Shown here: positions 44,647-51,260 of the stretch, one piece after another
Layout of the letters: each line of letters begins with the position of its first letter
How positions within the stretch are numbered: the first letter of the stretch is position 1
DNA from: Planctomycetota bacterium
GTDB lineage: Bacteria > Planctomycetota > Planctomycetia > Gemmatales > Gemmataceae
DNA length: 51,260 nucleotides
Reading direction: 5' to 3'
NCBI GenBank assembly: GCA_016191165.1
Contig: JACPPF010000095.1
Location: forward strand, 1-51,260
Translations under genes and position numbers: made by a program
Notes under the pieces: generated by a model
Database searches by the model: none
The model's input: the letters and a program-made list of their open reading frames with translations, nothing else
What the model was told of the DNA's origin: nothing

Positions 44647-44707
44647 ACGAGCCGCGACCGTAAGGGAGCGTTGGGCCTGTTCCCGCTCCCTTACGGTCGC
44701 GGCTCGT
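44647..44707. repeat. Perfect 24-bp inverted repeat
   Basis: Each arm is 24 bases (ACGAGCCGCGACCGTAAGGG + AGCG, and its exact complement) around a 13-base loop TTGGGCCTGTTCC. It lies 60 bases before the PQQ-propeller start, in the 353-base gap before the response regulator. That gap also holds the family B element at 44855-44919; no gene is seen in it. Confidence 0.85.
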
Positions 44708-44854
44708 AATCATGGTGCTAATCTCAACTGCGTGCAGTATAACAGGCCGTCGTGCGGAGTTGAAGGCCGTGAGGCCTTTTTTCGAAAATCGACCCGGCAG
44801 TCCCCACGGCTGGGGCGAATAACCGTTGCAGGCATCATGAACCGACGACTTGGC

Positions 44855-44919
44855 TACCAGCCCCGGGCGCGAGTCGCGGCTGAACTGGCTTCATCCCCCG
44901 GCTTGCGCCGCGGGCTGGT
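44855..44919. repeat. Family B paired palindrome
   Basis: TACCAGCCCCGGGCGCGAG on the left and CCCCCGGCTTGCGCC...GGGCTGGT on the right enclose a short spacer, as in the reverse complement of 8163-8228. Confidence 0.78.
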
Positions 44920-44940
44920 GCTCCCATTTCCACCCGGGTC

Positions 44941-45630
44941 CTATTTGGCCTCGCGGAAGCGATAGCCGACGCCGCGGACGGTTTCAATGAAATCGCCGGC
45001 CGAGCCGAGCTTGCGGCGCAGGGACTTGATGTGGACGTCGATGGTGCGTTCCAGGACGAGGGCGCCTTCCTCGATGGCGGAGTCCATGAGTTGACCGCGT
45101 GTGAAGGCTCGGCCTGGCTGTCGCAACATGCATTCGAGGAGGCGGAACTCGGTGGGGGTCAGGTCGAGTTCGTTGCCGTTGACACAGGCGCGATGCTTCA
45201 CCTTGTCAATGGTGACGCCGAGATGTTCGATGAGATCGCCGTCCACCGGCGCTGACTCGGTACGCCGCTTCAAGGCCCGTACGCGCTCCAGGAGGACCTT
45301 GACGCTGAACGGTTTGGTGACGTAATCGTCCGCGCCAACGGTGAAGCCGACGACCTGATCCATTTCTTCGCCCTTGGCGGTGAGCATGAGGATGGGAATC
45401 TTGGCGGTCAGTTTGCCAGCGCGTAGTTGCCTGCACACCTCGAGCCCGTCGATCCCGGGTAGCATGATGTCGAGAATGACCAGGTCGGGTAGCTGCATCT
45501 GTGCCTTGCGCAGGCCTTCCTGTCCATCGTGCGCGACGGACGTTTCGTAGCCTTCGCGATTGAGGTTGTAGGAAAGCACATCGGTCAGGCCCCGTTCGTC
45601 TTCAATCAAAAGAATGCGTGGTTTGCCCAT
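44941..45630 (-). CDS. phoB: PhoB-type response regulator
   Basis: 229 residues from ATG 45630 (GAGGGG upstream). A receiver domain with acidic pocket E10-D11-E12, phosphoacceptor Asp54 (VILDIMLPG) and Lys106 (VTKPFS) is followed by an OmpR/PhoB winged-helix domain (TPTEFRLLECMLRQPGRAF, TIDVHIKSLRRKLG, IETVRGVGYRFRE). Downstream of phoU and pstB on the same strand, it probably controls phosphate starvation genes; no PhoR kinase is in the window. Confidence 0.9.
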   Translation of the reverse strand: MGKPRILLIEDERGLTDVLSYNLNREGYETSVAHDGQEGLRKAQMQLPDLVILDIMLPGIDGLEVCRQLRAGKLTAKIPILMLTAKGEEMDQVVGFTVGADDYVTKPFSVKVLLERVRALKRRTESAPVDGDLIEHLGVTIDKVKHRACVNGNELDLTPTEFRLLECMLRQPGRAFTRGQLMDSAIEEGALVLERTIDVHIKSLRRKLGSAGDFIETVRGVGYRFREAK

Positions 45631-45677
45631 ATTTCCCCTCGTATGCCTCGAATGCCCAGCGGCTGTCCTCTGAGCCT

Positions 45678-46349
45678 TCAAGGCCCTTCGGTGGTCTTGA
45701 ATCGGTGTCGGACGATCTCCCCCTCGGCCAGGTAAACGACATCCTCGGCAATGTTGGTGGCGTGATCGGCAATACGTTCCAGATGGCGCGTGGCGGAAAA
45801 GAGGGAGAGCCCCGCCTCCACCGCCTTGGGATTGGACCGCATGACGCCGATCAACTCCTCGATGATTTCATTGTTGAATCGATCGACTTCGTCATCCAGT
45901 CGGCACACCGTGCGGGCGAGCCGGACATCGAGATTGACGAAGGAATCCAGGCTTTGCCGGACCATCGATGTGGTCAAATCGGTCATACGTTGCAGCTTGG
46001 CGGGCAGCGGGATGGGCGGCAGCGTGGAGAGGTGGATGGCACGCTCGGCGATGTCCTCCGCCAAATCGCCCATGCGTTCAAGTTCGGCGTTGATTTTCAA
46101 GGCGGCGGTGATGCGGCGGAGATCGACGGCCACGGGCTGATGGAGGGCGAGCATCTTGAGGCATTCTTCCTCGATGTGGTTTTCATCCTCATCGATTTGG
46201 CGGTCGCCGTCGATCACTTCCTGGGCCAGGGCATGATGGCGCGTTTCGAGCGATTTGATCGCCTTGTGCAGCGCCTCTTCGACCGACGCGGCCAGCGTCA
46301 TCAGATCGCGCTGCAGGCTTGTCAGATCGCGCTGAAGGTGTTTGGACAT
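45678..46349 (-). CDS. phoU: Phosphate-uptake regulator PhoU
   Basis: 223 residues. Two tandem PhoU helical repeats: (LHKAIKSLETRHHALAQEVI, IEEECLKMLALHQPVAVDLR) and (RLDDEVDRFNNEIIEELIG, SATRHLERIADHATNIAEDV), each with the acidic/His metal-binding pattern of the family. It likely modulates the Pst transporter and the PhoB pathway. AAGGA lies 10 bases before the ATG; it follows pstB after 69 bases. Confidence 0.93.
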   Translation of the reverse strand: MSKHLQRDLTSLQRDLMTLAASVEEALHKAIKSLETRHHALAQEVIDGDRQIDEDENHIEEECLKMLALHQPVAVDLRRITAALKINAELERMGDLAEDIAERAIHLSTLPPIPLPAKLQRMTDLTTSMVRQSLDSFVNLDVRLARTVCRLDDEVDRFNNEIIEELIGVMRSNPKAVEAGLSLFSATRHLERIADHATNIAEDVVYLAEGEIVRHRFKTTEGP

Positions 46350-46373
46350 GGATCGAGGTTCCTTGCGTTCTAT

Positions 46374-46409
46374 CCCGCGGGTTCGTTGCGCTCACCCACG
46401 GGCTTCTTG
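46374..46409. repeat. Family A palindrome
   Basis: CCCGCGGGTTCGTTGCGCTC + ACCCACGGG folds into a hairpin between pstB and phoU. It has the same core as 35381-35412 and 48967-49001. Confidence 0.78.
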
Positions 46410-46418
46410 CGTGGCATC

Positions 46419-47249
46419 CTATCCGAACCGGCCCGTGATGTAGTCTTCCGTTTTTTTCTGGACCGGCCTGGTGAAGAGGAGGTCGGTCGGCCCGACCTCG
46501 ACCAGGCTGCCCTGAAAGAAAAACGCTGTCTGATCGGAGACGCGCGCGGCCTGCTGCATGTTATGCGTGACGATGATGATGGTGTATTGTCGCTTCAGCT
46601 CAAAAATCAAATCTTCGATGTGCTGGGTGGATGCGGGGTCGAGCGCGGAGGCCGGCTCATCCATTAGCAAAACTTCCGGGTCGGTCGCCAGGGCGCGGGC
46701 GATGCACAGGCGCTGCTGCTGCCCGCCGGACAGATCGAGCGCCGAGCCGCTTAGCCGATCCTTGACTTCATCCCACAGGGCCGCCCGCTTCAGGCAGCGC
46801 TCACAGATTTCCGCCAGCATGGCTCGATTGCGCAGTCCTGCCACGCGCGGGCCGAAGACGACGTTTTCGAAGATCGACTTGGGAAATGGATTCGATTTTT
46901 GAAACACGATGCCGATCCGCCGCCGCAAGTCCGCCAAATCGATGCCTCGGCGATAGATCTCCTGCCCGTCGAGCAACACCTGACCCGTGTGGCGCGTGCC
47001 GTCGATGAGATCGTTCATGCGATTGAGGACCCGCAGAAACGTCGATTTTCCGCAGCCCGAAGGCCCGATCAATGCCAAAACGGAACGCTCGGGAATCTGG
47101 AGATTGATGTCGAACAGCGTTTGCCGATCGCCGTACCAGAATTTCAGATTTTGTACGTCGAATTTGTTCACGACGGTCGCGTCGGCCGCGGGCTGGCGTC
47201 CATGGAGCGTGCGTTCGGAGATGATCGCGGAATACGACAGCGTGGACAC
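46419..47249 (-). CDS. pstB: Phosphate ABC transporter ATPase PstB
   Basis: 276 residues from GTG 47249. ATP-binding subunit of the PstSCAB importer: Walker [10 protein letters not shown] (62-70), Q-loop [11 protein letters not shown], signature LSGGQQQR (173-180), Walker B LLMDEP (194-199), and H-loop [10 protein letters not shown]. PstS/C/A genes are not in the window. A GAGG element precedes the GTG. It leads a pstB-phoU-phoB cluster. Confidence 0.95.
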   Translation of the reverse strand: MSTLSYSAIISERTLHGRQPAADATVVNKFDVQNLKFWYGDRQTLFDINLQIPERSVLALIGPSGCGKSTFLRVLNRMNDLIDGTRHTGQVLLDGQEIYRRGIDLADLRRRIGIVFQKSNPFPKSIFENVVFGPRVAGLRNRAMLAEICERCLKRAALWDEVKDRLSGSALDLSGGQQQRLCIARALATDPEVLLMDEPASALDPASTQHIEDLIFELKRQYTIIIVTHNMQQAARVSDQTAFFFQGSLVEVGPTDLLFTRPVQKKTEDYITGRFG

Positions 47250-47466
47250 GTGACAGCCTCTGATGTTCCGCGGGCAGATGGAGAACGTCCAACCCCCACA
47301 CGCCCCATTGGAGTGCGACGTCGCAGCGTGGGCATTCTAAAACCCGATTGTGTAGAATTGGTGAAGAAAACGTGAAGAAGGACGAAATGTCAACCCCTCG
47401 CAAGCGGGTATGCCGTCGGGGATTGGAAAATGGACTTTCTTCCTGTTCCTCAGAGGTCATAATGAC

Positions 47467-48966
47467 ATGATGAACGCGCGACCTGCCCTGTCAGCGCCGG
47501 CGATGCTCGGCGCCCTGTTTGCAATCGGCGTCACCGCCGCGGCGGCGGAAGCGCATCCCGTGGCCAAGAATGCTCACGACCGCACGATCGTCGTGCGCCT
47601 CCAAAAGGGGAACGCGCCTCGCCAGGTTCGTGTCCGCGTCGAATACCGCCTTGAGGTGGCGGAAGCGACCGTTCTCCTCAACGACATGCGCGATTACAAG
47701 AGCGAGGCCAACCACGAAGACTACTTTCCGCAGCGTGTGCTCGAGTATTACGCCCAGTTCACTCGAATTTACGCGCCAATCTACGGCGCCAACCTCAGCG
47801 CCAGCGTCAACAGAAAAACCATTCCCAGATTTGATTGCATCAGGCGTAATGAACGGCTGCGCGATGACGACGGCATGAGCCTTGGGCATCTGCGCTGCGA
47901 TTTCGTCTTCGAGAGCACGTTTGAAATGCCGCCGGGTGACAAGGCGATTTTTCACTTCCGCGAACAGAGTTACTACCTCGAGGACGGCCAGATCGTGCTG
48001 AGCCTCGTCAACGAGTCCGGCTTTCCCATCGAATCCAAAACCGTGCCGGACGAGGCCGTCCTCAAGCGGTCGGCTGAAAATCAACTGCAACGCGGCGACG
48101 ACGATCGCCTGCGCGAAATCACCGCCGTGTTCGCGCCGATCGATACAGGCTCCCCACCGAACACCACGGCCGATCCCCCGGCCCCAAACGCTTCCAAACG
48201 CAAGGCGGGGCACGATGACCGCTTCAGCCTGCTCCCCCTGATCCTGCACAATGAATACGGCTTTCTCCTGACCATGCTGCTGGCGTTTGTCTTCGGCGCC
48301 GCCCACGCATTGACGCCCGGACATGGCAAGACCCTTGTCGCGGCCTACCTCGTCGGCGAACGCGGCACCGTCTGGCATGCCGTTTACCTCGGCCTGGTCA
48401 CCACGCTGACCCATACTGGCGTCGTCATGCTGCTGGCGGTCATCCTCACGTTCTTGCCCAACGACATGCAGCGGACATTTCAGGCGTGGATCCAGAACGG
48501 TCTGGGCCTGGTGATGGGCTTGATCGTGACCGGCATGGGCTTCTGGTTGCTGTTGCAACGTCTCGCAGGCCGGGCCGATCATATCCATCTCGATGGGGGC
48601 GATCATCATCACCACGGGCATCACCATCATCACCCTCAAGCCGGCACGAACGCCGTCGGCTGGTGGGGCCTGACGCTGCTGGGAATAACCGGTGGCCTGA
48701 TCCCCTGCTGGGACGCCGTCGGCGTTCTCACGCTTACCGTCGGCAGCAACCAGCTCTGGCTCGTCTTGCCCGCCGTCCTCGTTTTCAGCGCCGGCCTCGC
48801 GATTGTCCTCGTGGCGATCGGCATCCTCGTCGTGCAGGTGCCGCGCTTCGCCGAATCGCGTTTCGGCAACGAGCGATTACTCCGCGCTCTGCCCATCGTC
48901 AGCGCGATCCTGGTGACCATGATGGGATTGTGGTTGTGTTACGAAGCGGCGCATGGGGGTGGATGA
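47467..48966 (+). CDS. NicO-type nickel/cobalt transporter with large N-terminal extracytoplasmic domain
   Basis: 499 residues from ATG 47467. A signal/first helix (AMLGALFAIGVTAAAAEA) precedes a ~220-residue domain of unknown type, then a membrane part with the NicO signature FGAAHALTPGHGKTLVAAYL (about 275-295). A His-rich loop (HIHLDGGDHHHHGHHHHHP, about 373-393) and helices LTLLGITGGLIPCWDAVGVL follow. This fits metal efflux or uptake of the RcnA/NicO family; Ni or Co is inferred from the family. It is divergent from pstB. Confidence 0.85.
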   Translation: MMNARPALSAPAMLGALFAIGVTAAAAEAHPVAKNAHDRTIVVRLQKGNAPRQVRVRVEYRLEVAEATVLLNDMRDYKSEANHEDYFPQRVLEYYAQFTRIYAPIYGANLSASVNRKTIPRFDCIRRNERLRDDDGMSLGHLRCDFVFESTFEMPPGDKAIFHFREQSYYLEDGQIVLSLVNESGFPIESKTVPDEAVLKRSAENQLQRGDDDRLREITAVFAPIDTGSPPNTTADPPAPNASKRKAGHDDRFSLLPLILHNEYGFLLTMLLAFVFGAAHALTPGHGKTLVAAYLVGERGTVWHAVYLGLVTTLTHTGVVMLLAVILTFLPNDMQRTFQAWIQNGLGLVMGLIVTGMGFWLLLQRLAGRADHIHLDGGDHHHHGHHHHHPQAGTNAVGWWGLTLLGITGGLIPCWDAVGVLTLTVGSNQLWLVLPAVLVFSAGLAIVLVAIGILVVQVPRFAESRFGNERLLRALPIVSAILVTMMGLWLCYEAAHGGG

Positions 48967-49001
48967 TCCCAGGGGTTCGCTGCGCTCACCCCTGGGCTTG
49001 A
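48967..49001. repeat. Family A palindrome, well-formed copy
   Basis: CCCAGGGGTTCGCTGCGCTC + ACCCCTGGGCTTG gives a CCCAGGGGT/ACCCCTGGG stem. It starts just after the transporter stop and ends 13 bases before the next ATG. Confidence 0.82.
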
Positions 49002-49013
49002 TATAACATCCCC

Positions 49014-50186
49014 ATGCGCGTCAAACAAATCACGGCCTGGCAGGTACGGATTCCGCTCAAGAAACCGATCCGACACGCGTCCCATACGCGCACCGAAACC
49101 GATAACATCGTCGTTCGCGTAATCCTGGACGACGGCACTGAGGGCTTCGGCGAAGGAGTGCCGCGCGACTATGTCACCGGCGAAACAATCGCTTCCGCCC
49201 TGGCGTTGCTCAAGGCCAGCGCGTTGAAGGAACAAATGGAGGCCTGGCCCACATTCAAGTCAGCCGTGACCGCGATCGAACATCTACGGCTCGCGCCAAT
49301 CGTGGACGACGATCGCGGCTGCAAGGGAAACGCGGCTCGGTGCGCGCTCGAACTCGCGCTCCTGGATGCCTACGGAAAACGGTTTCAACATCCCATCTCG
49401 GACGTGACCAAGCTGATCGCCCATGACGACCTCTACCAACCGCACGAGCACGTTCGCTACAGCGGCGCCATCACCTCCGCGGAAGGTTTCAAGGCGCGTC
49501 TTGCCGCCTGGAAAATGTGGGTCTACGGGTTCAGGCAACTGAAGATCAAGGTTGGCATCGACGGGCAGGACGACGTCGATCGGGTCGGCGCCATCCGCCG
49601 CCGCGTCGGCAGGAAGATGGACATCCGCATCGACGCCAACGAGGCGTGGACGCCGGACAACGTCGTGGGCCGCATTCAGGAACTCAAACCTTTCAACATT
49701 ACTTCCGTCGAGCAGCCTGTGCCGCATGAACAGGTGGCGACGCTGCGTGAGGTGCGCCAGCAAACCGGCGTGCCCATCATGCTCGACGAATCGCTGTGCA
49801 GCATGATCGACGCCGAACACGCCGAGGAAAACGACACCTGCGATCTGTTCAACCTGCGGCTCTCGAAATGTGGTGGATTCATGGCCTCGCTGCGGTTGGC
49901 CCAGCACGCGAAAAGGCACGGCCTGGGCTACCAGCTCGGCTGTCAGGTCGGCGAAACGGCGATCCTCTCGGCGGCGGGCCGGCACTTCGCGGCCAGCGTC
50001 AAGGACATTCGCTATGTCGAGGGTTCCTACGACCGCCATCTCGTGCGCGAGGCCCTTGCGACCAAGGACATCACGTTCGGCTGGGGCGGCTGGGCGCCTG
50101 CGCTCGAAGGGCCCGGTCTGGGCATCACCATCGATCCCGCGGCCCTGGAACGCGTCGCCACGTACAAGGAGGTGCTGCTTGGCTGA
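49014..50186 (+). CDS. Enolase-superfamily enzyme, muconate-lactonizing/dipeptide-epimerase-like
   Basis: 390 residues. A capping domain (1-130) and barrel with the superfamily residues: KIK (177-179) on the second strand, metal ligands Asp207 (RIDANEAW), Glu233 (VEQPV) and Asp258 (LDES), and Lys285 (LRLSKCGG). Two opposing lysines fit the MLE subgroup, including dipeptide epimerases; substrate unknown. The Shine-Dalgarno is weak. The stop overlaps the start of the hydrolase gene. Confidence 0.87.
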   Translation: MRVKQITAWQVRIPLKKPIRHASHTRTETDNIVVRVILDDGTEGFGEGVPRDYVTGETIASALALLKASALKEQMEAWPTFKSAVTAIEHLRLAPIVDDDRGCKGNAARCALELALLDAYGKRFQHPISDVTKLIAHDDLYQPHEHVRYSGAITSAEGFKARLAAWKMWVYGFRQLKIKVGIDGQDDVDRVGAIRRRVGRKMDIRIDANEAWTPDNVVGRIQELKPFNITSVEQPVPHEQVATLREVRQQTGVPIMLDESLCSMIDAEHAEENDTCDLFNLRLSKCGGFMASLRLAQHAKRHGLGYQLGCQVGETAILSAAGRHFAASVKDIRYVEGSYDRHLVREALATKDITFGWGGWAPALEGPGLGITIDPAALERVATYKEVLLG

Positions 50187-51120
50187 TGCGAACCCGCCCT
50201 CACCCCCGACCCCTCTCCCGGAGGGAGACGGGAGAACCGGCGAACCCTCACCCCTGGCCCCTCTCCCAGAGGGAGAGGGGTGGCGCGTTCACGAGCATCT
50301 GGCCCGCGACGGTTATCGCTGGAAGTACCGCCAATACACGCCCACCGGCGAAGCCCGTGGCATTGTGATTTTCATTCATGGCATCCAGAGTCATGCGGGG
50401 TGGTACGAATTTTCTTGTAGCAAACTTGCCGCGGCCGGGTATCACATATTCTTTCTCGACCGGCGTGGGTCCGGCATGAACGAGCAGGATCGCGGCGACG
50501 CGCCCGGTTTTCGTCGGCTGCTCGACGACATCGGCGAATTCGTGACCACGTTGCCACGCACCGGAGAACGCGGCTCGCTGCCGCTGTTTTTGGCAGGCAT
50601 CTCCTGGGGCGGGAAGCTTGCCGTGGCCATGGAACGCAGGCATCCGGGGTTGATGAACGGTTTGATCCTGATGTGCCCCGGTTTCTTCGCTCGTGTCCGC
50701 CCGACGCTCTGGCAGCGCATCCGTATCCTTTGCTCGCGCTTGTTTCGGCCTCGAACCAAATTCCCCATCCCGCTCAACGATCCGGAGTTGTTCACCGCCA
50801 CGCCGCGCTGGCAACAATTTTTACGCGACGATCCGCTGCGGCTACATCACGCGACGGCGCGCTTGCTCATCGAGAGCGTGCGGCTCGACGGCTATTTGCG
50901 CTTCACGCCGAAGTACGTTCACGTCCCGGTGTTGGTGATGCTCGCGGCCGAGGATCGCATCATTCGCTACGAGCCGACACGCGATTTCGTCAACAAGTTC
51001 GCGACGCCGGACAAGACGATCATCGAATATGCCGGCGCGCATCATACGCTGGAGTTCGAGCCGGAGCCGGAGCGGTTTGTCAGGGATCTACAGCGATGGC
51101 TTGATGCGCATTCCACCTAG
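50179..51120 (+). CDS. Alpha/beta hydrolase (lysophospholipase/monoglyceride-lipase-like)
   Basis: 313 residues from TTG 50179, preceded by a perfect AAGGAGG (50166-50172, 6-base spacing). It overlaps the enolase-type gene's stop by 8 bases and is translationally coupled. Residues ~5-34 (PPTPLPEGDG, SPLAPLPEGEG) are encoded by the family D repeat. Then the hydrolase: IFIHGIQSHAGWYE (oxyanion region), FLDRRGSGMNEQDRG, nucleophile elbow GISWGGK (Ser142), MLAAEDRII (Asp) and GAHHTLEFE (His). Likely an esterase or lipase; substrate unknown. Confidence 0.85.
   Translation: MADANPPSPPTPLPEGDGRTGEPSPLAPLPEGEGWRVHEHLARDGYRWKYRQYTPTGEARGIVIFIHGIQSHAGWYEFSCSKLAAAGYHIFFLDRRGSGMNEQDRGDAPGFRRLLDDIGEFVTTLPRTGERGSLPLFLAGISWGGKLAVAMERRHPGLMNGLILMCPGFFARVRPTLWQRIRILCSRLFRPRTKFPIPLNDPELFTATPRWQQFLRDDPLRLHHATARLLIESVRLDGYLRFTPKYVHVPVLVMLAAEDRIIRYEPTRDFVNKFATPDKTIIEYAGAHHTLEFEPEPERFVRDLQRWLDAHST
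50196..50281. repeat. Family D inverted pair encoding the hydrolase N-terminus
   Basis: CCCTCACCCCCGACCCCTCT + CCCGGAGGGAG and CCCTCACCCCTGGCCCCTCT + CCCAGAGGGAGAGGGG lie directly after the TTG start of the hydrolase and are translated in frame. Confidence 0.85.
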
Positions 51121-51180
51121 GCCGCTTGCGGCTTAGTGGTTCGTTTCACAAATAACGTCGTGGTTTCCCGGTTCCTTCCC

Positions 51181-51258
51181 TCAGGCAGCGGAAGCTGCTA
51201 AAAAATGCGGCGACGCACGTTTTAGCCAATTCAGCATATCCTGTCGAGTGAACTTCCA
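51181..51258 (-). CDS. Possible C-terminal end of a minus-strand gene (partial)
   Basis: An open minus-strand frame enters from the right edge and stops at 51183-51181. The 25 residues (TRQDMLNWLKRASPHFL) look protein-like. There is too little to assign a family. Confidence 0.25.
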   Translation of the reverse strand, partial: WKFTRQDMLNWLKRASPHFLAASAA

Positions 51259-51260
51259 GG

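Noticed and set aside
47225-47262. CTGTC direct repeats as a Pho box upstream of pstB
   Set aside because: Spacing is wrong for a Pho box and one repeat lies inside the coding start; not supportable.
47491-48639. 382-residue minus-strand open frame antisense to the NicO transporter
   Set aside because: Shadow frame; the plus frame has the NicO signature and membrane helices.

Overview
The window looks like part of a planctomycete chromosome, most likely Gemmataceae-like. This rests on gene families and base composition only; there is no rRNA to check it. The signs are GC-rich DNA, large surface proteins with the N-terminal LExLEDR-type motif (170-3901, and a frameshifted relative at 15579-17691), a PVC-type beta-propeller/HEAT/cytochrome c protein (9320-12112), a DUF1501 protein (20633-21994), many secreted beta-propeller proteins, and a dense population of short palindromic repeats.

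Layout. 1-5400 is a mobile-element scar: the 3' end of an IS4-type transposase, a big BNR/cadherin-like surface protein directly behind it, a tRNA-Leu-like sequence with an intact 3' half, a frameshifted and truncated tyrosine integrase, and an antisense zinc-finger pseudogene. 5515-14197 holds an acyl-CoA ligase, small secreted proteins, the PVC-type cytochrome, a SWIM-domain ATP-dependent DNA ligase and a secretin-type STN protein. 14333-21994 is a run of exported proteins (WD40-type, calpain-like, beta-propeller, DUF1501). 22103-26795 carries mfd and a parvulin-like lipoprotein. 27051-33145 carries a coiled-coil lipoprotein, a BatD-like/DUF58 pair, glycerol kinase, a zinc-ribbon membrane protein and deoC. 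33218-39190 encodes an outer-membrane beta-barrel lipoprotein followed by a 1313-residue decaheme cytochrome fused to an LVIVD-like propeller, which may form an electron-transfer module. 39443-44587 has panB, a Gfo/Idh/MocA protein, and a PQQ-propeller gene overlapping an ABC permease gene. 44941-47249 is a pstB-phoU-phoB-type phosphate cluster. 47467-51120 has a NicO-type metal transporter, an enolase-superfamily enzyme and a translationally coupled alpha/beta hydrolase.

The most unusual property is the set of palindromic repeat families. Copies lie between genes, and several also lie in frame inside genes: in mfd, the decaheme cytochrome, the PVC cytochrome and the N-terminus of the hydrolase. 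They appear to add short peptides to working proteins, as Rickettsia palindromic elements do. Other points worth following are the decaheme/barrel operon, a G9-tract frameshift that detaches the N-terminal motif of a calpain-like surface protein, and that protein's missing catalytic cysteine.
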